Positions 16,387-25,910 of a stretch of DNA of 64,000 nucleotides are shown piece after piece; the first letter of the stretch is position 1, and each line of letters begins with the position of its first letter. Made by a program: the position numbers and the translations under genes. Source of the stretch: an uncultured Aquimarina sp. (GTDB lineage Bacteria > Bacteroidota > Bacteroidia > Flavobacteriales > Flavobacteriaceae); NCBI GenBank assembly GCA_947498815.1, contig CANMLU010000007.1, positions 62,001 to 126,000 of the forward strand, given 5' to 3'. The notes under the pieces were generated by a model. That model was given only the letters and a program-made list of their open reading frames with translations, was not told the origin of the DNA and ran no database searches.

Positions 16387-17982
16387 ATGTTTTTTATGCT
16401 ATCCCTTCTTCTAACCATGAGTCAACAAACCTTTGCTCAAGTTTCGGCAACGATAGATTCTACTAGTATAGAAATAGGAGAAGAAATTCGATATAAAATG
16501 CTGGTTGAAGCCGATTCTACGCAGATAGTTGTTTTCCCCGAAGGCAAAACTTTTATTCCACTTGAAGTAATCGATTCATACAAAATAGACACGACCAAAA
16601 AAGGAAAACGCTTAAACTTGAGTAAAGAATATGCGTTAACACAATTTGATTCGGGCTACTATACCATCCCAAGACAAAAAGTTTTGATTGGTGATCAAGT
16701 GTTTTTTACAGATTCGCTTAAGGTTGAAGTTAAAGACGTTTTGGTGGATACCACCAAGCAGAAAATGTATGCGATAAAACCATTAACCGAAGTCGATGCA
16801 TCTTTTTCGAATTGGAAAAAATACATTTGGTGGGTCTTTGGAGGTTTAGTAATAGCAGGGATCATTGCCTTTCTACTTTTTAGAAGAAAGAAAAGAAAAG
16901 AAGCCAAAAAAGATGAGTTGCCTCCTTACGAAAGAGCAATGTTAGCACTTCGTCGTATCGATGAATCTCATTTGCTGGAAAAAGAATCACATAAAGAATA
17001 CTACTCACAATTAAGTGATACGGCTCGTAGGTATATTGATGAGGAGGTATATGATCATGCTTTGGAAAGCACTACAGATGAGTTAATTGTACGTCTTGAT
17101 GAAGAAATAAGGTCTGGAGCTCTTAATCTGGACAAAGCAACCATTGAAGAACTTAAAAGTGTTTTGAAAACGGCAGATATGGCCAAGTTTGCTCGATCTA
17201 AACCCGATATCGGCACCGCCAAAGCCGATCGTAATGTTATAGAACGCGTTATCAATCAAACAAAGGAAGCAATACCCGAGCCCACAGAAGAAGAACTATT
17301 GGCCGATGAAGAGTACCGAAAAGCAGTGGCGAATAAAAAGAAAAAGAGGAAAATTATACTAGGTAGCGCTGCAACTGTTCTTTTATTGATAGGAACATGG
17401 GTAGGTTTCGGTTGGGCAGTAGGATTTGATGTTGTAAAAGACACTGTGTTTGGGCATCCAACCAAGGAGTTGTCGGAAACCGAATGGATGTCCAGTGCCT
17501 ATGGTTCTCCACCCGTAACAGTGTCTACACCTAGAGTATTGATTCGTAATGCCTACCAATTGACTAACCAACAAAAGCAAACATTAAAAGGTAATGAAAC
17601 TTTTGTATATGGAAGCCTCGAAGGAAACTTTCAAATTGTAGTTTCAACGGTATTATATAAACAACCAACAGAGGTTGAATTAGATAAAGTCGTGGAGGGG
17701 GTAGTAGGAAATTTTGAATCTAAAGGAGCAAAGAATATTTCGGTTAAAGACGAAGAATATGAAACGCTTGCAGGAGCCAAAGGAGTTAAAGTTTATGGAA
17801 ACCTTGTGTTCAATAACCCTGTCGCAAAAAAAGAGCAAAAGAAAGAATATCTAATGCTTAATTTTGCCGAAAATGGCGGATTTCAACAGATAACTTTAGT
17901 ATATGATGTCGAAGATCGCTATGCCAAGGACGTGGCACAACGCATTATTAATTCTGTCGAACTAAAAAATAAGGCCAAATAA
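16387..17982 (+). CDS. BatD-like N-terminal/membrane protein of bat operon
   Basis: 531 aa from the ATG at 16387 (MFFMLSLLLTMSQQTFAQ, a signal peptide). The upstream ATG at 16318 would place a repeat-encoded IPPFKGARG tract before the signal, so it is rejected. The N-terminal region (VSATIDSTSIEIGEEIRY) resembles the first beta domain of BatD/oxygen-tolerance proteins. A membrane helix at about 150-168 is followed by basic RRKKRKE and a DUF4381-like helical part (PPYERAMLALRRIDESHLLEKES). A second helix lies at about 322-343, then a roughly 150-residue C-terminal domain that looks like a PsbP/DUF1795-type fold. Placed between DUF58 and batA, it is probably an inner-membrane accessory of the complex. 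Confidence 0.7.
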   Translation: MFFMLSLLLTMSQQTFAQVSATIDSTSIEIGEEIRYKMLVEADSTQIVVFPEGKTFIPLEVIDSYKIDTTKKGKRLNLSKEYALTQFDSGYYTIPRQKVLIGDQVFFTDSLKVEVKDVLVDTTKQKMYAIKPLTEVDASFSNWKKYIWWVFGGLVIAGIIAFLLFRRKKRKEAKKDELPPYERAMLALRRIDESHLLEKESHKEYYSQLSDTARRYIDEEVYDHALESTTDELIVRLDEEIRSGALNLDKATIEELKSVLKTADMAKFARSKPDIGTAKADRNVIERVINQTKEAIPEPTEEELLADEEYRKAVANKKKKRKIILGSAATVLLLIGTWVGFGWAVGFDVVKDTVFGHPTKELSETEWMSSAYGSPPVTVSTPRVLIRNAYQLTNQQKQTLKGNETFVYGSLEGNFQIVVSTVLYKQPTEVELDKVVEGVVGNFESKGAKNISVKDEEYETLAGAKGVKVYGNLVFNNPVAKKEQKKEYLMLNFAENGGFQQITLVYDVEDRYAKDVAQRIINSVELKNKAK

Positions 17983-17984
17983 CT

Positions 17985-18989
17985 ATGTTTGAAAATTTCA
18001 CATTTGAGGACCCACAGTTTTTTTGGTTGTTTTTGATACTACCATTAGCAATTGCTTGGTATATCTGGAAACGAAATAAACAACAGGCCGAATTAAAAAT
18101 ATCCAGTATTAAAGGGTTTAAAACTTCAGGAAGCTGGTTAAGCAAGCTAAAACCCGTTTTGTTATTACTTCGGTTAATCGCATTGTCATTAATTATTACT
18201 GCGCTGGCAAGACCACGAACAGTAGATATATCTACAAAAACCAAAACGACCAAAGGAATTGATATTGTAATGTCTATTGATGTGTCTGCAAGTATGCTGG
18301 CAAAAGATCTTCGACCCAATAGATTGGAAGCACTAAAAGAAGTTGCTGCAGAGTTTATCAAAGACCGACCAAACGATCGTATCGGATTGGTCGTATATGC
18401 AGGAGAAAGTTTTACCAAAACACCCATTACTAGCGATAAATCCATTGTGTTGAGCAGTATGAAAGACGTTAGATACGATAACGTACTGGAAAACGGTACT
18501 GCGATAGGAATGGGGCTTGCAACATCAGTGAATAGATTAAAAGACAGTAAGGCAAAAAGTAAAGTGATTATTTTGCTTACAGATGGTTCAAATAATGCCG
18601 GATTTATTGATCCCAAAATAGCTTCAGAATTGGCGGTAGAATATGGGATTAAAACCTACACGATAGGTATAGGTACCAACGGAATGGCGCTGACCCCAGT
18701 GGCAATCTTACCCAATGGTTCTTTTCAATACGGAATGGGGAAAGTGGAAATAGACGAAGAGTTACTGAAACAAATTGCAAAAGCTACAGGCGGTAAATAT
18801 TTTAGGGCAACAAATAACAAAAAATTAGAACAGATTTATCAGGAAATTGATAAATTAGAAAAGACAGATATTGAAGAATTTAAGTTCTATAATTATGAAG
18901 AGAAATTTAGATCTCTTGTTCTGTTGGCAGGTTTACTCATTTTTATAGAGTTCTTGCTGAGGTATACCATATTTAGAAGTTTTATATAA
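17985..18989 (+). CDS. batA: BatA, VWA-domain inner-membrane protein
   Basis: 334 aa, starting 2 bp after the previous stop. The layout is: two N-terminal membrane helices (about 10-27 and 55-75), a VWA domain with the MIDAS motif DVSAS (in IVMSIDVSASMLAKDLRPNRLEA) and LLTDGSNNAG, and a C-terminal membrane helix (about 307-327). The pairing with batB below is standard for Bacteroides aerotolerance operons, where these proteins are linked to oxygen or stress tolerance. The mechanism is still unclear. Confidence 0.92.
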   Translation: MFENFTFEDPQFFWLFLILPLAIAWYIWKRNKQQAELKISSIKGFKTSGSWLSKLKPVLLLLRLIALSLIITALARPRTVDISTKTKTTKGIDIVMSIDVSASMLAKDLRPNRLEALKEVAAEFIKDRPNDRIGLVVYAGESFTKTPITSDKSIVLSSMKDVRYDNVLENGTAIGMGLATSVNRLKDSKAKSKVIILLTDGSNNAGFIDPKIASELAVEYGIKTYTIGIGTNGMALTPVAILPNGSFQYGMGKVEIDEELLKQIAKATGGKYFRATNNKKLEQIYQEIDKLEKTDIEEFKFYNYEEKFRSLVLLAGLLIFIEFLLRYTIFRSFI

Positions 18990-18992
18990 GAT

Positions 18993-19502
18993 TTGAATAA
19001 AGGAATTATAATATTAGGAAGTTCAAGAAGCAATGGAGATACCTTTACAGCCGTGTCTTATCTTAAAGATATTACGGGTTTCGAAATAGTAGATCTTAAT
19101 CAAAAAGACATCGGTCACTATGATTACGACTTTAAAAATAAAGGAGATGATTTCAATTTCTTGTTTAAAGGTATTGTACAGAACTATGAAACTTTAATTT
19201 TTGCCACGCCTGTATACTGGTATACAATGAGCGGGATTATGAAAACGTTCTTGGATCGAATATCGGATTTTTTACATGATGAAAAAGACTTCGGACGAAT
19301 GCTAAGAGGAAAAAATATGGGATTAGTGAGTTGTAGCAATGATGATGATCGTCCTACAGAATTTAACCTGCCATTTTCAAGAAGTGCAGATTACTTGGGT
19401 ATGAATTATTTAGGAGATATCCATTCCTGGGTTAAAGAAGGAGTACTTCCAAAAGAAGTAAAAGAAAAAATAGATGCGTTTGCGTTAACTATTAAAAACT
19501 AA
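18993..19502 (+). CDS. Flavodoxin-like NAD(P)H-dependent oxidoreductase inserted in bat operon
   Basis: 169 aa from a TTG at 18993, 3 bp after batA. The N terminus IIILGSSRSNGDTFTAVSYL is the FMN-binding phosphate loop of the NADPH-dependent FMN reductase/flavodoxin-fold family. LIFATPVYWYTMSGIMKTFLDRISD is the second flavin contact motif. It probably reduces quinones or other small acceptors using FMN and NAD(P)H. It is not a core member of bat operons. Tight spacing to batA indicates co-expression, while the following 66 bp to batB contain a degenerate REP-type sequence. Confidence 0.88.
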   Translation: MNKGIIILGSSRSNGDTFTAVSYLKDITGFEIVDLNQKDIGHYDYDFKNKGDDFNFLFKGIVQNYETLIFATPVYWYTMSGIMKTFLDRISDFLHDEKDFGRMLRGKNMGLVSCSNDDDRPTEFNLPFSRSADYLGMNYLGDIHSWVKEGVLPKEVKEKIDAFALTIKN

Positions 19503-19506
19503 AAAT

Positions 19507-19545
19507 TGTCACACCGAGCCTGTCGAAGTGTATTTATTAAGAAGG
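19507..19545. repeat. REP-like sequence (gagcctgtcgaag type)
   Basis: tgtcacaccgagcctgtcgaagtg matches the dispersed flavobacterial motif also seen, in variant form, at about 5186-5209 and 62010-62030. It is followed by a weak complement (gaaggctctg). Confidence 0.45.
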
Positions 19546-19568
19546 CTCTGATTTTTTGAATAAAGAAA

Positions 19569-20603
19569 ATGTACTTATTAGAAGAAAAAATATATTTCTG
19601 GTTGTTATTGGGTATCCCAATACTCATTTTGTTGTTTTTGGGTGTTTTGATCTGGAAGAAAACAACCCAAAAGAAGTTTGCAGATGCAGCATTGCTTAAA
19701 AAATTAAGTCCTAATCAATCTGTTTTTAAATCCATCTTAAAAATTATTGTGATTAGCTTGGCTTTGGCTTGTTTTGTAATGGCACTTGTAAATCCAAAAG
19801 TGGGCACCAAACTTGAAACCGTTAAAAGAGAAGGTGTAGATGTGGTTTTTGCCATTGATGTTTCCAAAAGTATGTTGGCAGAAGATATTGCACCCAACAG
19901 GTTAGAAAAATCAAAGCAACTTATTACCCAGATCATTAATAATTTGGCAAGTGACAGAATAGGCATTATTGCCTATGCAGGAAGTGCTTTTCCGCAATTG
20001 CCAATTACCACAGATTATGCCTCTGGGAAGATGTTTTTGCAAGCTATAAATACCGAAATGCTCTCCTCACAAGGAACGGCCATATATGAAGCTATTGAGC
20101 TGGCAAAAACCTATTATAATGATGAAGAGCAAACCAATCGAGTATTGTTTATTGTAAGTGATGGAGAAGATCATGAAGGTAATGTAGCTTCGATCGCCGA
20201 GGAAGCTTCAAAAGAAGGAATAAAAATCTTTACTATAGGAGTAGGTTCAGAAAAAGGAGCGCCCATCCCCATAAAACGTAATGGGATTGTACAGAGTTAT
20301 AAGAAAAATAGTCAGGGTGGTACAGTAATCACTAAATTAAACACGACAACTTTGCAGGAAATTGCCAATCAGGCAAATGGCACATACATTGATGGTAAAA
20401 GTACGAATCAAGTTGTCGAAGAAGTGACTACTATCCTGCAAAACATGGATAAAAAAGAATTTGAAGCCAAGCAATTTGCTGATTTTAAAGATCAATTTCA
20501 ATGGTTTCTTGGAGCAGGATTATTATTGTTATTTTTGGATATTTTCTTGTTAGAAAGAAAGACATCTTGGGTCAAAAAGTTAAACCTGTTCAATGAACAG
20601 TAG
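19569..20603 (+). CDS. batB: BatB, VWA-domain inner-membrane protein
   Basis: 344 aa and a paralogue of BatA. Two N-terminal membrane helices (about 9-28 and 54-74) precede a VWA domain with DVSKS (VVFAIDVSKSMLAEDIAPNRL) and IVSDGEDHEGN, and a C-terminal helix (about 311-330). The MIDAS Asp/Ser residues are intact, so metal-dependent binding of a partner is plausible. It lies 25 bp upstream of batC. Confidence 0.92.
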   Translation: MYLLEEKIYFWLLLGIPILILLFLGVLIWKKTTQKKFADAALLKKLSPNQSVFKSILKIIVISLALACFVMALVNPKVGTKLETVKREGVDVVFAIDVSKSMLAEDIAPNRLEKSKQLITQIINNLASDRIGIIAYAGSAFPQLPITTDYASGKMFLQAINTEMLSSQGTAIYEAIELAKTYYNDEEQTNRVLFIVSDGEDHEGNVASIAEEASKEGIKIFTIGVGSEKGAPIPIKRNGIVQSYKKNSQGGTVITKLNTTTLQEIANQANGTYIDGKSTNQVVEEVTTILQNMDKKEFEAKQFADFKDQFQWFLGAGLLLLFLDIFLLERKTSWVKKLNLFNEQ

Positions 20604-20628
20604 CCTTATGTGCTTAAAGTAGAATGAA

Positions 20629-21540
20629 ATGAAAAAATTTGTAATCGTCATATTGTGTTTCCAATTCGGAATTGCTTTTTCTCAGGAAGAGCATCTTGAA
20701 GAAGCGGCTAATGAAGCAAAACGTTTTGTGGCTACAGGCAACGATGTGCTTACTCAAGAAGGAGATTTTCCAAGGGCAGAAGGTGAATATCGAAAAGCCA
20801 TTGCAAAAAACCCAATAGACCCTACGGCGAAATATAACCTGGGTAATGCCTATTATAATTCTCAAAAATATGATGAGGCTACCCAACGTTATACAGAAGT
20901 TGCAAAGGTCGAAACTGCTACCAAATCCGAAAGGCATAGAGCATTCCATAATCAGGGAAATACCTTTATGGAACAAAAAAAGTATAAAGAGGCTGTCGAA
21001 GCATATAAAAATGCACTTCGCAATAATCCAAAAGATGACGAGACACGATATAATCTGGCTTTAGCAAAAAAAATGCTCGAAGAGGAGCAAAAAAAGAATG
21101 ATCAAAACCAGGATGATCAAAACAAAGATCAGGACCAGGATAAGAAGCAAGATAATCAAGATCAGAAAGAAGGAGATGATCAAAAAGAAAAGAAGGGTGA
21201 TGACGGAGATCAAAAAGAAGATCAGAAAGAAGGAGATGATAAAAAGGATCAAGGAGATCAGGGTGACGATAAAGAAGACAAAAAGGACGGAGATGATCAA
21301 AAAGATGAAAAAGGAGATCCCAAAGATGATAAAAAAGATAAGGGTCAAGATCAAAAAGATGAGCAAGGTGAGCCCAAAGAGCCACAGGGGCAACAACCAC
21401 AACAAGCACAAGGTCAGTTATCACCTCAGCAGGTAAAAAGCTTACTCGAGGCTATGAATAACGAAGAGAAGAAAGTTCAGGATAAGATTAATGCAAAAAA
21501 AGCACAAGGACAAAAGATAAAAACGGACAAAGACTGGTAA
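20629..21540 (+). CDS. batC: BatC, TPR protein with long Asp/Lys/Gln-rich tract
   Basis: 303 aa. The signal peptide (MKKFVIVILCFQFGIAFSQ) is followed by TPR units (GEYRKAIAKNPIDPTAKYNL, YKEAVEAYKNALRNNPKDD). Residues about 155-260 are an extreme low-complexity stretch of D, K, Q, E and G (repeated DQKEGDD / KKDGDDQKD). A short conserved-looking end follows (LSPQQVKSLLEAMNNEEKKVQDKI). The tract is probably disordered and periplasmic. It makes spurious long ORFs in the other frames. TPRs may scaffold the BatA/BatB complex. Confidence 0.9.
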   Translation: MKKFVIVILCFQFGIAFSQEEHLEEAANEAKRFVATGNDVLTQEGDFPRAEGEYRKAIAKNPIDPTAKYNLGNAYYNSQKYDEATQRYTEVAKVETATKSERHRAFHNQGNTFMEQKKYKEAVEAYKNALRNNPKDDETRYNLALAKKMLEEEQKKNDQNQDDQNKDQDQDKKQDNQDQKEGDDQKEKKGDDGDQKEDQKEGDDKKDQGDQGDDKEDKKDGDDQKDEKGDPKDDKKDKGQDQKDEQGEPKEPQGQQPQQAQGQLSPQQVKSLLEAMNNEEKKVQDKINAKKAQGQKIKTDKDW

Positions 21541-21577
21541 AAAAGGATCTGTAAGATCTAAATGAAAGAGAATAAAG

Positions 21578-23344
21578 ATGAAACTAAAATTAATTTTTCT
21601 AACATTATTTCTGATTACTGCTCAGCTTACATCGGCACAGGTAAAATTTGTGGCCAAGGTAAGTAAGAAAACATTGGGAGTGAATGAAAGATTACGTGTG
21701 GACTTTGAGATGAATAAGGACGGAGACAATTTTACACCTCCTTCTTTTCTTGGGTTTACGGTCGTTGGCGGTCCAAATCAATCGATAAGCAATTCATGGA
21801 TCAATGGTAAAAGATCCTATGCCAAAACCTTTAGTTATTTTCTCGAACCAAAGGGCAGAGGAAATTTCACTATTAAACAGGCAAAAATTGAAATCGACGG
21901 ACAGACATACAAGACGTTACCTATAAAGATTACAGTAACTGGGGCTGTAGATAAGCCAAAAGATGGAAACGATACTGATTTTGTAGCTAGTGAGAACCTG
22001 CATCTGGTTGCCGAAGTGTCCAAAGGCGAGCCTTATCTAAACGAGGCAATTACAGTGGTCTATAAGCTTTATGTAAGCCCTAGAATTAGCGTGAGTAACT
22101 GGCGTGAGTTGGATAGTCCAAAATATAGCGACTTCTGGAGTCAAGCGATTGATATGAAACAGCTCAAAATAGAAAATGGGCAGTATAAAGGCGAACCTTA
22201 TCGCTATGTAGTACTTCGTAAAACAGTATTGTATCCTCAAAAAACAGGAAAACTAAATATTGAACCACTTACATTGACCGTGTCTGTAGATGTGCCTACG
22301 AAAAGAAGGGATATTTTTGGTGGTAGGCTTTACTCAACAGTTAATAAAACAGTTGCAGCAGGTAATAGAACTATTAATGTAAAACCACTACCAACACAAG
22401 GCAAACCTGATGATTTTTCGGGAGCGGTTGGATCATTTAAATTTGAGGTAACTACCAATAAAAATGCATTGGATGCAACAGAATCCTTGGATGCCAGGGT
22501 TACTGTTTCTGGAAATGGAAATTTAAAATTATTTGATTTACCCAAATTGAACGTACCCAATGGCTTGGAGCAATACGAACCACAGCATAACGAAAGAGTA
22601 AGAACAAATCTTACAGGTATGGGAGGTAGTATATCCGATACATATACTTTGGTGCCACAGTACAAAGGAAAATATCCATTGCCTCCGATTTCATTCTCAT
22701 ACTTTGATCTTAATACCGAAAGTTATAAAAGAATTACTTCCGAAGAGATCGTAATTGACGTAAAAAAAGGACCAGATGGTGGTGATACTGTAACGCTATC
22801 CGAGTCAAGTGGAACCAATAAGAAGGTGGTAACCCAAACAGGAAATCAGTTTAGATTTTTGAAATCGAGCGCAAACCTTCAACCAATTAAAAGAACTCAT
22901 TTCTTTAAATCTACTACCTACTGGTTAACATTAACTGCGCCATTATTGGCAATACCTATCTTTTTATTCTTAGGGAAGAAGAGAGAAGAAAGATTAAGTG
23001 ATGTGAGCGGTAATAGAGTACGAAAAGCAGATAAACTAGCACGCAAGTACCTTTCTGAAGCCAGGAAAAATCTAGGGGATCAAAAAGAATTTTATATCGC
23101 AATGGAGCGGGCCTTGCATAATTATTTAAAAGCAAAGCTAAATATCCAAACTAGTGATATGAGTAAGGATCGAATACAGAGATTATTAAAAGAGCGCAAT
23201 GTTGATGACACTATATCAATAGAGTTTATCGCTTTGCTAGAAAGCTGTGAGTTTGCAAGATATACCCCATCTTCAACTTCGGCAATGCAACAGGACTATG
23301 ATAAAGCGTCTAGAGTAATCGCTGCGATAGATAAACAAGTATAG
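21578..23344 (+). CDS. batD: BatD, oxygen-tolerance family protein
   Basis: 588 aa. The signal peptide (LIFLTLFLITAQLTSAQ) is followed by long beta-rich periplasmic domains (VSKKTLGVNERLRVDFEMN; FLGFTVVGGPNQS; PISFSYFDLNTESYKRITSEE). A membrane helix lies at about 448-465 (YWLTLTAPLLAIPIFLFL) and a cytoplasmic helical C terminus from about 475 to 588. The length and layout match BatD of Bacteroidota. It probably forms the periplasmic part of the Bat complex. batE starts 3 bp after the stop. Confidence 0.92.
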   Translation: MKLKLIFLTLFLITAQLTSAQVKFVAKVSKKTLGVNERLRVDFEMNKDGDNFTPPSFLGFTVVGGPNQSISNSWINGKRSYAKTFSYFLEPKGRGNFTIKQAKIEIDGQTYKTLPIKITVTGAVDKPKDGNDTDFVASENLHLVAEVSKGEPYLNEAITVVYKLYVSPRISVSNWRELDSPKYSDFWSQAIDMKQLKIENGQYKGEPYRYVVLRKTVLYPQKTGKLNIEPLTLTVSVDVPTKRRDIFGGRLYSTVNKTVAAGNRTINVKPLPTQGKPDDFSGAVGSFKFEVTTNKNALDATESLDARVTVSGNGNLKLFDLPKLNVPNGLEQYEPQHNERVRTNLTGMGGSISDTYTLVPQYKGKYPLPPISFSYFDLNTESYKRITSEEIVIDVKKGPDGGDTVTLSESSGTNKKVVTQTGNQFRFLKSSANLQPIKRTHFFKSTTYWLTLTAPLLAIPIFLFLGKKREERLSDVSGNRVRKADKLARKYLSEARKNLGDQKEFYIAMERALHNYLKAKLNIQTSDMSKDRIQRLLKERNVDDTISIEFIALLESCEFARYTPSSTSAMQQDYDKASRVIAAIDKQV

Positions 23345-23347
23345 ATA

Positions 23348-24100
23348 ATGATGAAAAGAACATTCCAGATAGTAATCTTTTTGTGGGTAGCTTTAGGTTT
23401 TTCTCAAGATGAAGAAACGTTTCAGAGAGCCAATTCATTATATAATCAAGAAAAATACCAAGAGGCAATAGATGCTTATAAATCTATACTGGATGGGGGT
23501 CAAGAATCCGCCTCTGTTTATTATAATTTAGCGAATGCGCATTACAAATTAAGCAATATAGGTCCCAGTATTTATTATTATGAGAAAGCACTAAAAATAA
23601 CGCCAGGCGATAGTGATATTAAAAACAACCTTGCTTTTGCTCAAAATGCCACAATTGATTCGATAGATGTTATACCAGAGGGTTTCATTTCTGGAACAAT
23701 TAAAAAGCTAACTAACATGTTTGACTATGATGGCTGGGCAATTATCTCTGTGGTGTGTGTGATTGGATTTGTGATACTTTTCATATTATACTATACCGCT
23801 CGGGCTTCTTCTGCAAAAAGACTTTTGTTTGTTGGTTCTTGGTTGGTGTTACTTTTTGGAATCTTTGGGGTTTTCTTCGCTTTTAAGCAATATAATTTTG
23901 TTACGAATACTCATTTTGCTATCATATTTGCTCAAGAAACTACCATAAAAAGTGAGCCTAATTTACGCAGTGAAGAAATATTTGAGCTTCATGAAGGGAC
24001 CAAAGTGCAGGTTACAGAAACGGTAAACGATTGGAAAAAAATAAAACTGGCCGATGGAAAAATCGGTTGGATTCCCGCGACCGACTTAAAAGAACTATAA
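23348..24100 (+). CDS. batE: BatE, TPR plus SH3-domain membrane protein
   Basis: 250 aa. Signal peptide, two or three TPRs (YNQEKYQEAIDAYKSILDGG; ASVYYNLANAHYKLSNIGPS), two membrane helices (about 128-148 and 158-178) and a C-terminal bacterial SH3-like domain (TTIKSEPNLRSEEIFELHEGTKV, KIGWIPATDL). It closes the bat operon. The stop is only 2 bp from the stop of the convergent DUF418 gene. Confidence 0.9.
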   Translation: MMKRTFQIVIFLWVALGFSQDEETFQRANSLYNQEKYQEAIDAYKSILDGGQESASVYYNLANAHYKLSNIGPSIYYYEKALKITPGDSDIKNNLAFAQNATIDSIDVIPEGFISGTIKKLTNMFDYDGWAIISVVCVIGFVILFILYYTARASSAKRLLFVGSWLVLLFGIFGVFFAFKQYNFVTNTHFAIIFAQETTIKSEPNLRSEEIFELHEGTKVQVTETVNDWKKIKLADGKIGWIPATDLKEL

Positions 24101-24102
24101 GA

Positions 24103-25308
24103 TCATTTTTTAAAGGGCTGTAGTTTTCCTAAAGTGGCACTCCGCCATAACCATTCTAGTGGGCCATATCTAAAATATGTGAGCCAGACTTTACTAAGTA
24201 TCGTTTGTACAGTAATAAGGACAATAGCCATTATAAAAAGATACAAGGTTCGAACTTTTCCTAAATATCCAAGCCCCCACCCAAATAGGATAAAGGTTCC
24301 TACAATGGATTGAAGGACATAATTTGTAAGCGCCATTCTTCCGTATGGAGCAAAAAAGGATAACCGTTTTTCACCCCATTTTTTCATGTAAATAAGTATA
24401 AAACCGCATAAGATGATAGCAGTAAGGGCAATGTTCGACCAATCATAGGCATTTATCCCTAATACATGAATCCAACTACTAAAATCTACAGGTTGCGGAG
24501 CAGTGGCGAATACCCCCCCGGTGATTACTAAGGCAACAAGAAACACAGCAAGGGCTATTAGTATCCATTTTTTTACTCGAGGTACATTTTCCTTGATATT
24601 TTGAAATAACCCTATTTTACCAAGCCATAAACCAATCAAAAAATAACCAAAGGTGAGGTAAAATCTAGCAAAGAAACCAATTTGAAAGTCCATTTTTTGA
24701 AGCATCCCTTGACCGGCATTTTTCGCAAACACATTGGTGATACTTCCTTCTTTAAGGGTAGTTATATATGAGGTGTTTAACTCGTTATTAAAATCCATAA
24801 ATGAGGGGAAACCAAAGGCGCTTTCAGTACCCAAAATTGAATAAGAAATAAACCTGGGAATACTAATTAAGAAGACTCCGGCTACCAACAAAATCCATTT
24901 GTTATTCATTTTGTAAAACGGAATAAGAAACGGAGCCAGAAGTGCATAAATGGTCAAAATATCACCTTTGTAAAAGATTTGATGAAAATATCCAATCACA
25001 AAAAGCAAAAACACTCTCCATAAAAATCTCCCGGCAAAGTTTTCTCCTCGTTTTGCTGCCGAATCCATTTGGATAAAAAAACTAAGACCAAAAAGAATAG
25101 AGAAAAGAGCAAAGAATTTACCGATAATCAAAAATCCTATAGTGCCACTAAGGATCTTATCACCCAGATTATTGGTTATTTCCATTAAATTATCTGTAGG
25201 AGCAGAGGCAATAAATTGCTCTGTCATATGTACCAAGGCAACACCTGCAAGTGCGAAACCCCTGAAAGCATCTATGATGACTATTCTATTGGATGATGTA
25301 TTCTTCAA
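24103..25308 (-). CDS. DUF418-domain integral membrane protein
   Basis: 401 aa. The N terminus RIVIIDAFRGFALAGVALVHM is the signature of the DUF418/YeiB family, related to heparan-alpha-glucosaminide N-acetyltransferase-like membrane proteins. About ten membrane helices follow. The conserved end (MALTNYVLQSIVGTFILFGWGLG and YFRYGPLEWLWRSATLGK) matches DUF418. The substrate is unknown; transport or acylation has been proposed for relatives. Confidence 0.88.
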   Translation of the reverse strand: MKNTSSNRIVIIDAFRGFALAGVALVHMTEQFIASAPTDNLMEITNNLGDKILSGTIGFLIIGKFFALFSILFGLSFFIQMDSAAKRGENFAGRFLWRVFLLFVIGYFHQIFYKGDILTIYALLAPFLIPFYKMNNKWILLVAGVFLISIPRFISYSILGTESAFGFPSFMDFNNELNTSYITTLKEGSITNVFAKNAGQGMLQKMDFQIGFFARFYLTFGYFLIGLWLGKIGLFQNIKENVPRVKKWILIALAVFLVALVITGGVFATAPQPVDFSSWIHVLGINAYDWSNIALTAIILCGFILIYMKKWGEKRLSFFAPYGRMALTNYVLQSIVGTFILFGWGLGYLGKVRTLYLFIMAIVLITVQTILSKVWLTYFRYGPLEWLWRSATLGKLQPFKK

Positions 25309-25454
25309 TACTATTTGTGTGACTTCTTTTTATGTTTATGTATAGAAAGTTCTGAAAATATTCTTAATCGTCACAATTGTTCAAATAAATTTACGTTTCT
25401 TTAACAAAATTTGAAAGTAATACTGTTATTTTTAAAATCTAAAATTCTTAGTAA

Positions 25455-25778
25455 GTGATCATAAAGCTTCAAATAGCGAAAGTTTTGATTGTATTTGGGT
25501 TTATCCTAAGTATAGCGGACTATGGTATAGAATTGTTTAATTTTTATGCCAATGACGAAACATCCTCAATCGTTTTTGAAGAAACAGAGAATTCAGAAAA
25601 AAAAGAAAAAGAAAGTTCTGAAAAAGAGGATTTTAAAGAGAAGGAAAAGATCTCTCAATATCACGATGAGAAAGCTTCTTCTTTGGCAGATTGCGCAAAC
25701 AAGTCTTATCCGGATTTTTATTTAAAGAACACTTCGGTTTATCTAGAACAAAAAACACCCCCTCCAGAAATTTCATAG
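25455..25778 (+). CDS. Small membrane-anchored protein with charged linker
   Basis: 107 aa from a GTG at 25455; no earlier in-frame ATG gives a better start. One N-terminal membrane helix (about 7-28, AKVLIVFGFILSIADYG) is followed by a Glu/Lys/Ser-rich stretch (ENSEKKEKESSEKED) and a short tail. No family is recognised. It sits 133 bp before the bicarbonate transport cluster. It is short, but its codon pattern and single frame look real. Confidence 0.5.
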   Translation: MIIKLQIAKVLIVFGFILSIADYGIELFNFYANDETSSIVFEETENSEKKEKESSEKEDFKEKEKISQYHDEKASSLADCANKSYPDFYLKNTSVYLEQKTPPPEIS

Positions 25779-25910
25779 TGCATTTCAGTTTTTTCGAATA
25801 GGAACCTTTCATGCATTGAAGAGGTAATCACTTTCTATTCGAAGCATTTCAAATTTACTTATCTAATTATTGAATGTCTATATAACAGACATCGACTAAT
25901 CTTTACAACT

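Noticed and set aside
20966-21436. Several long ORFs in other frames over batC
   Set aside because: They arise from the Asp/Lys/Gln low-complexity tract of BatC and give equally repetitive Leu/His/Phe or Ile/Lys proteins.
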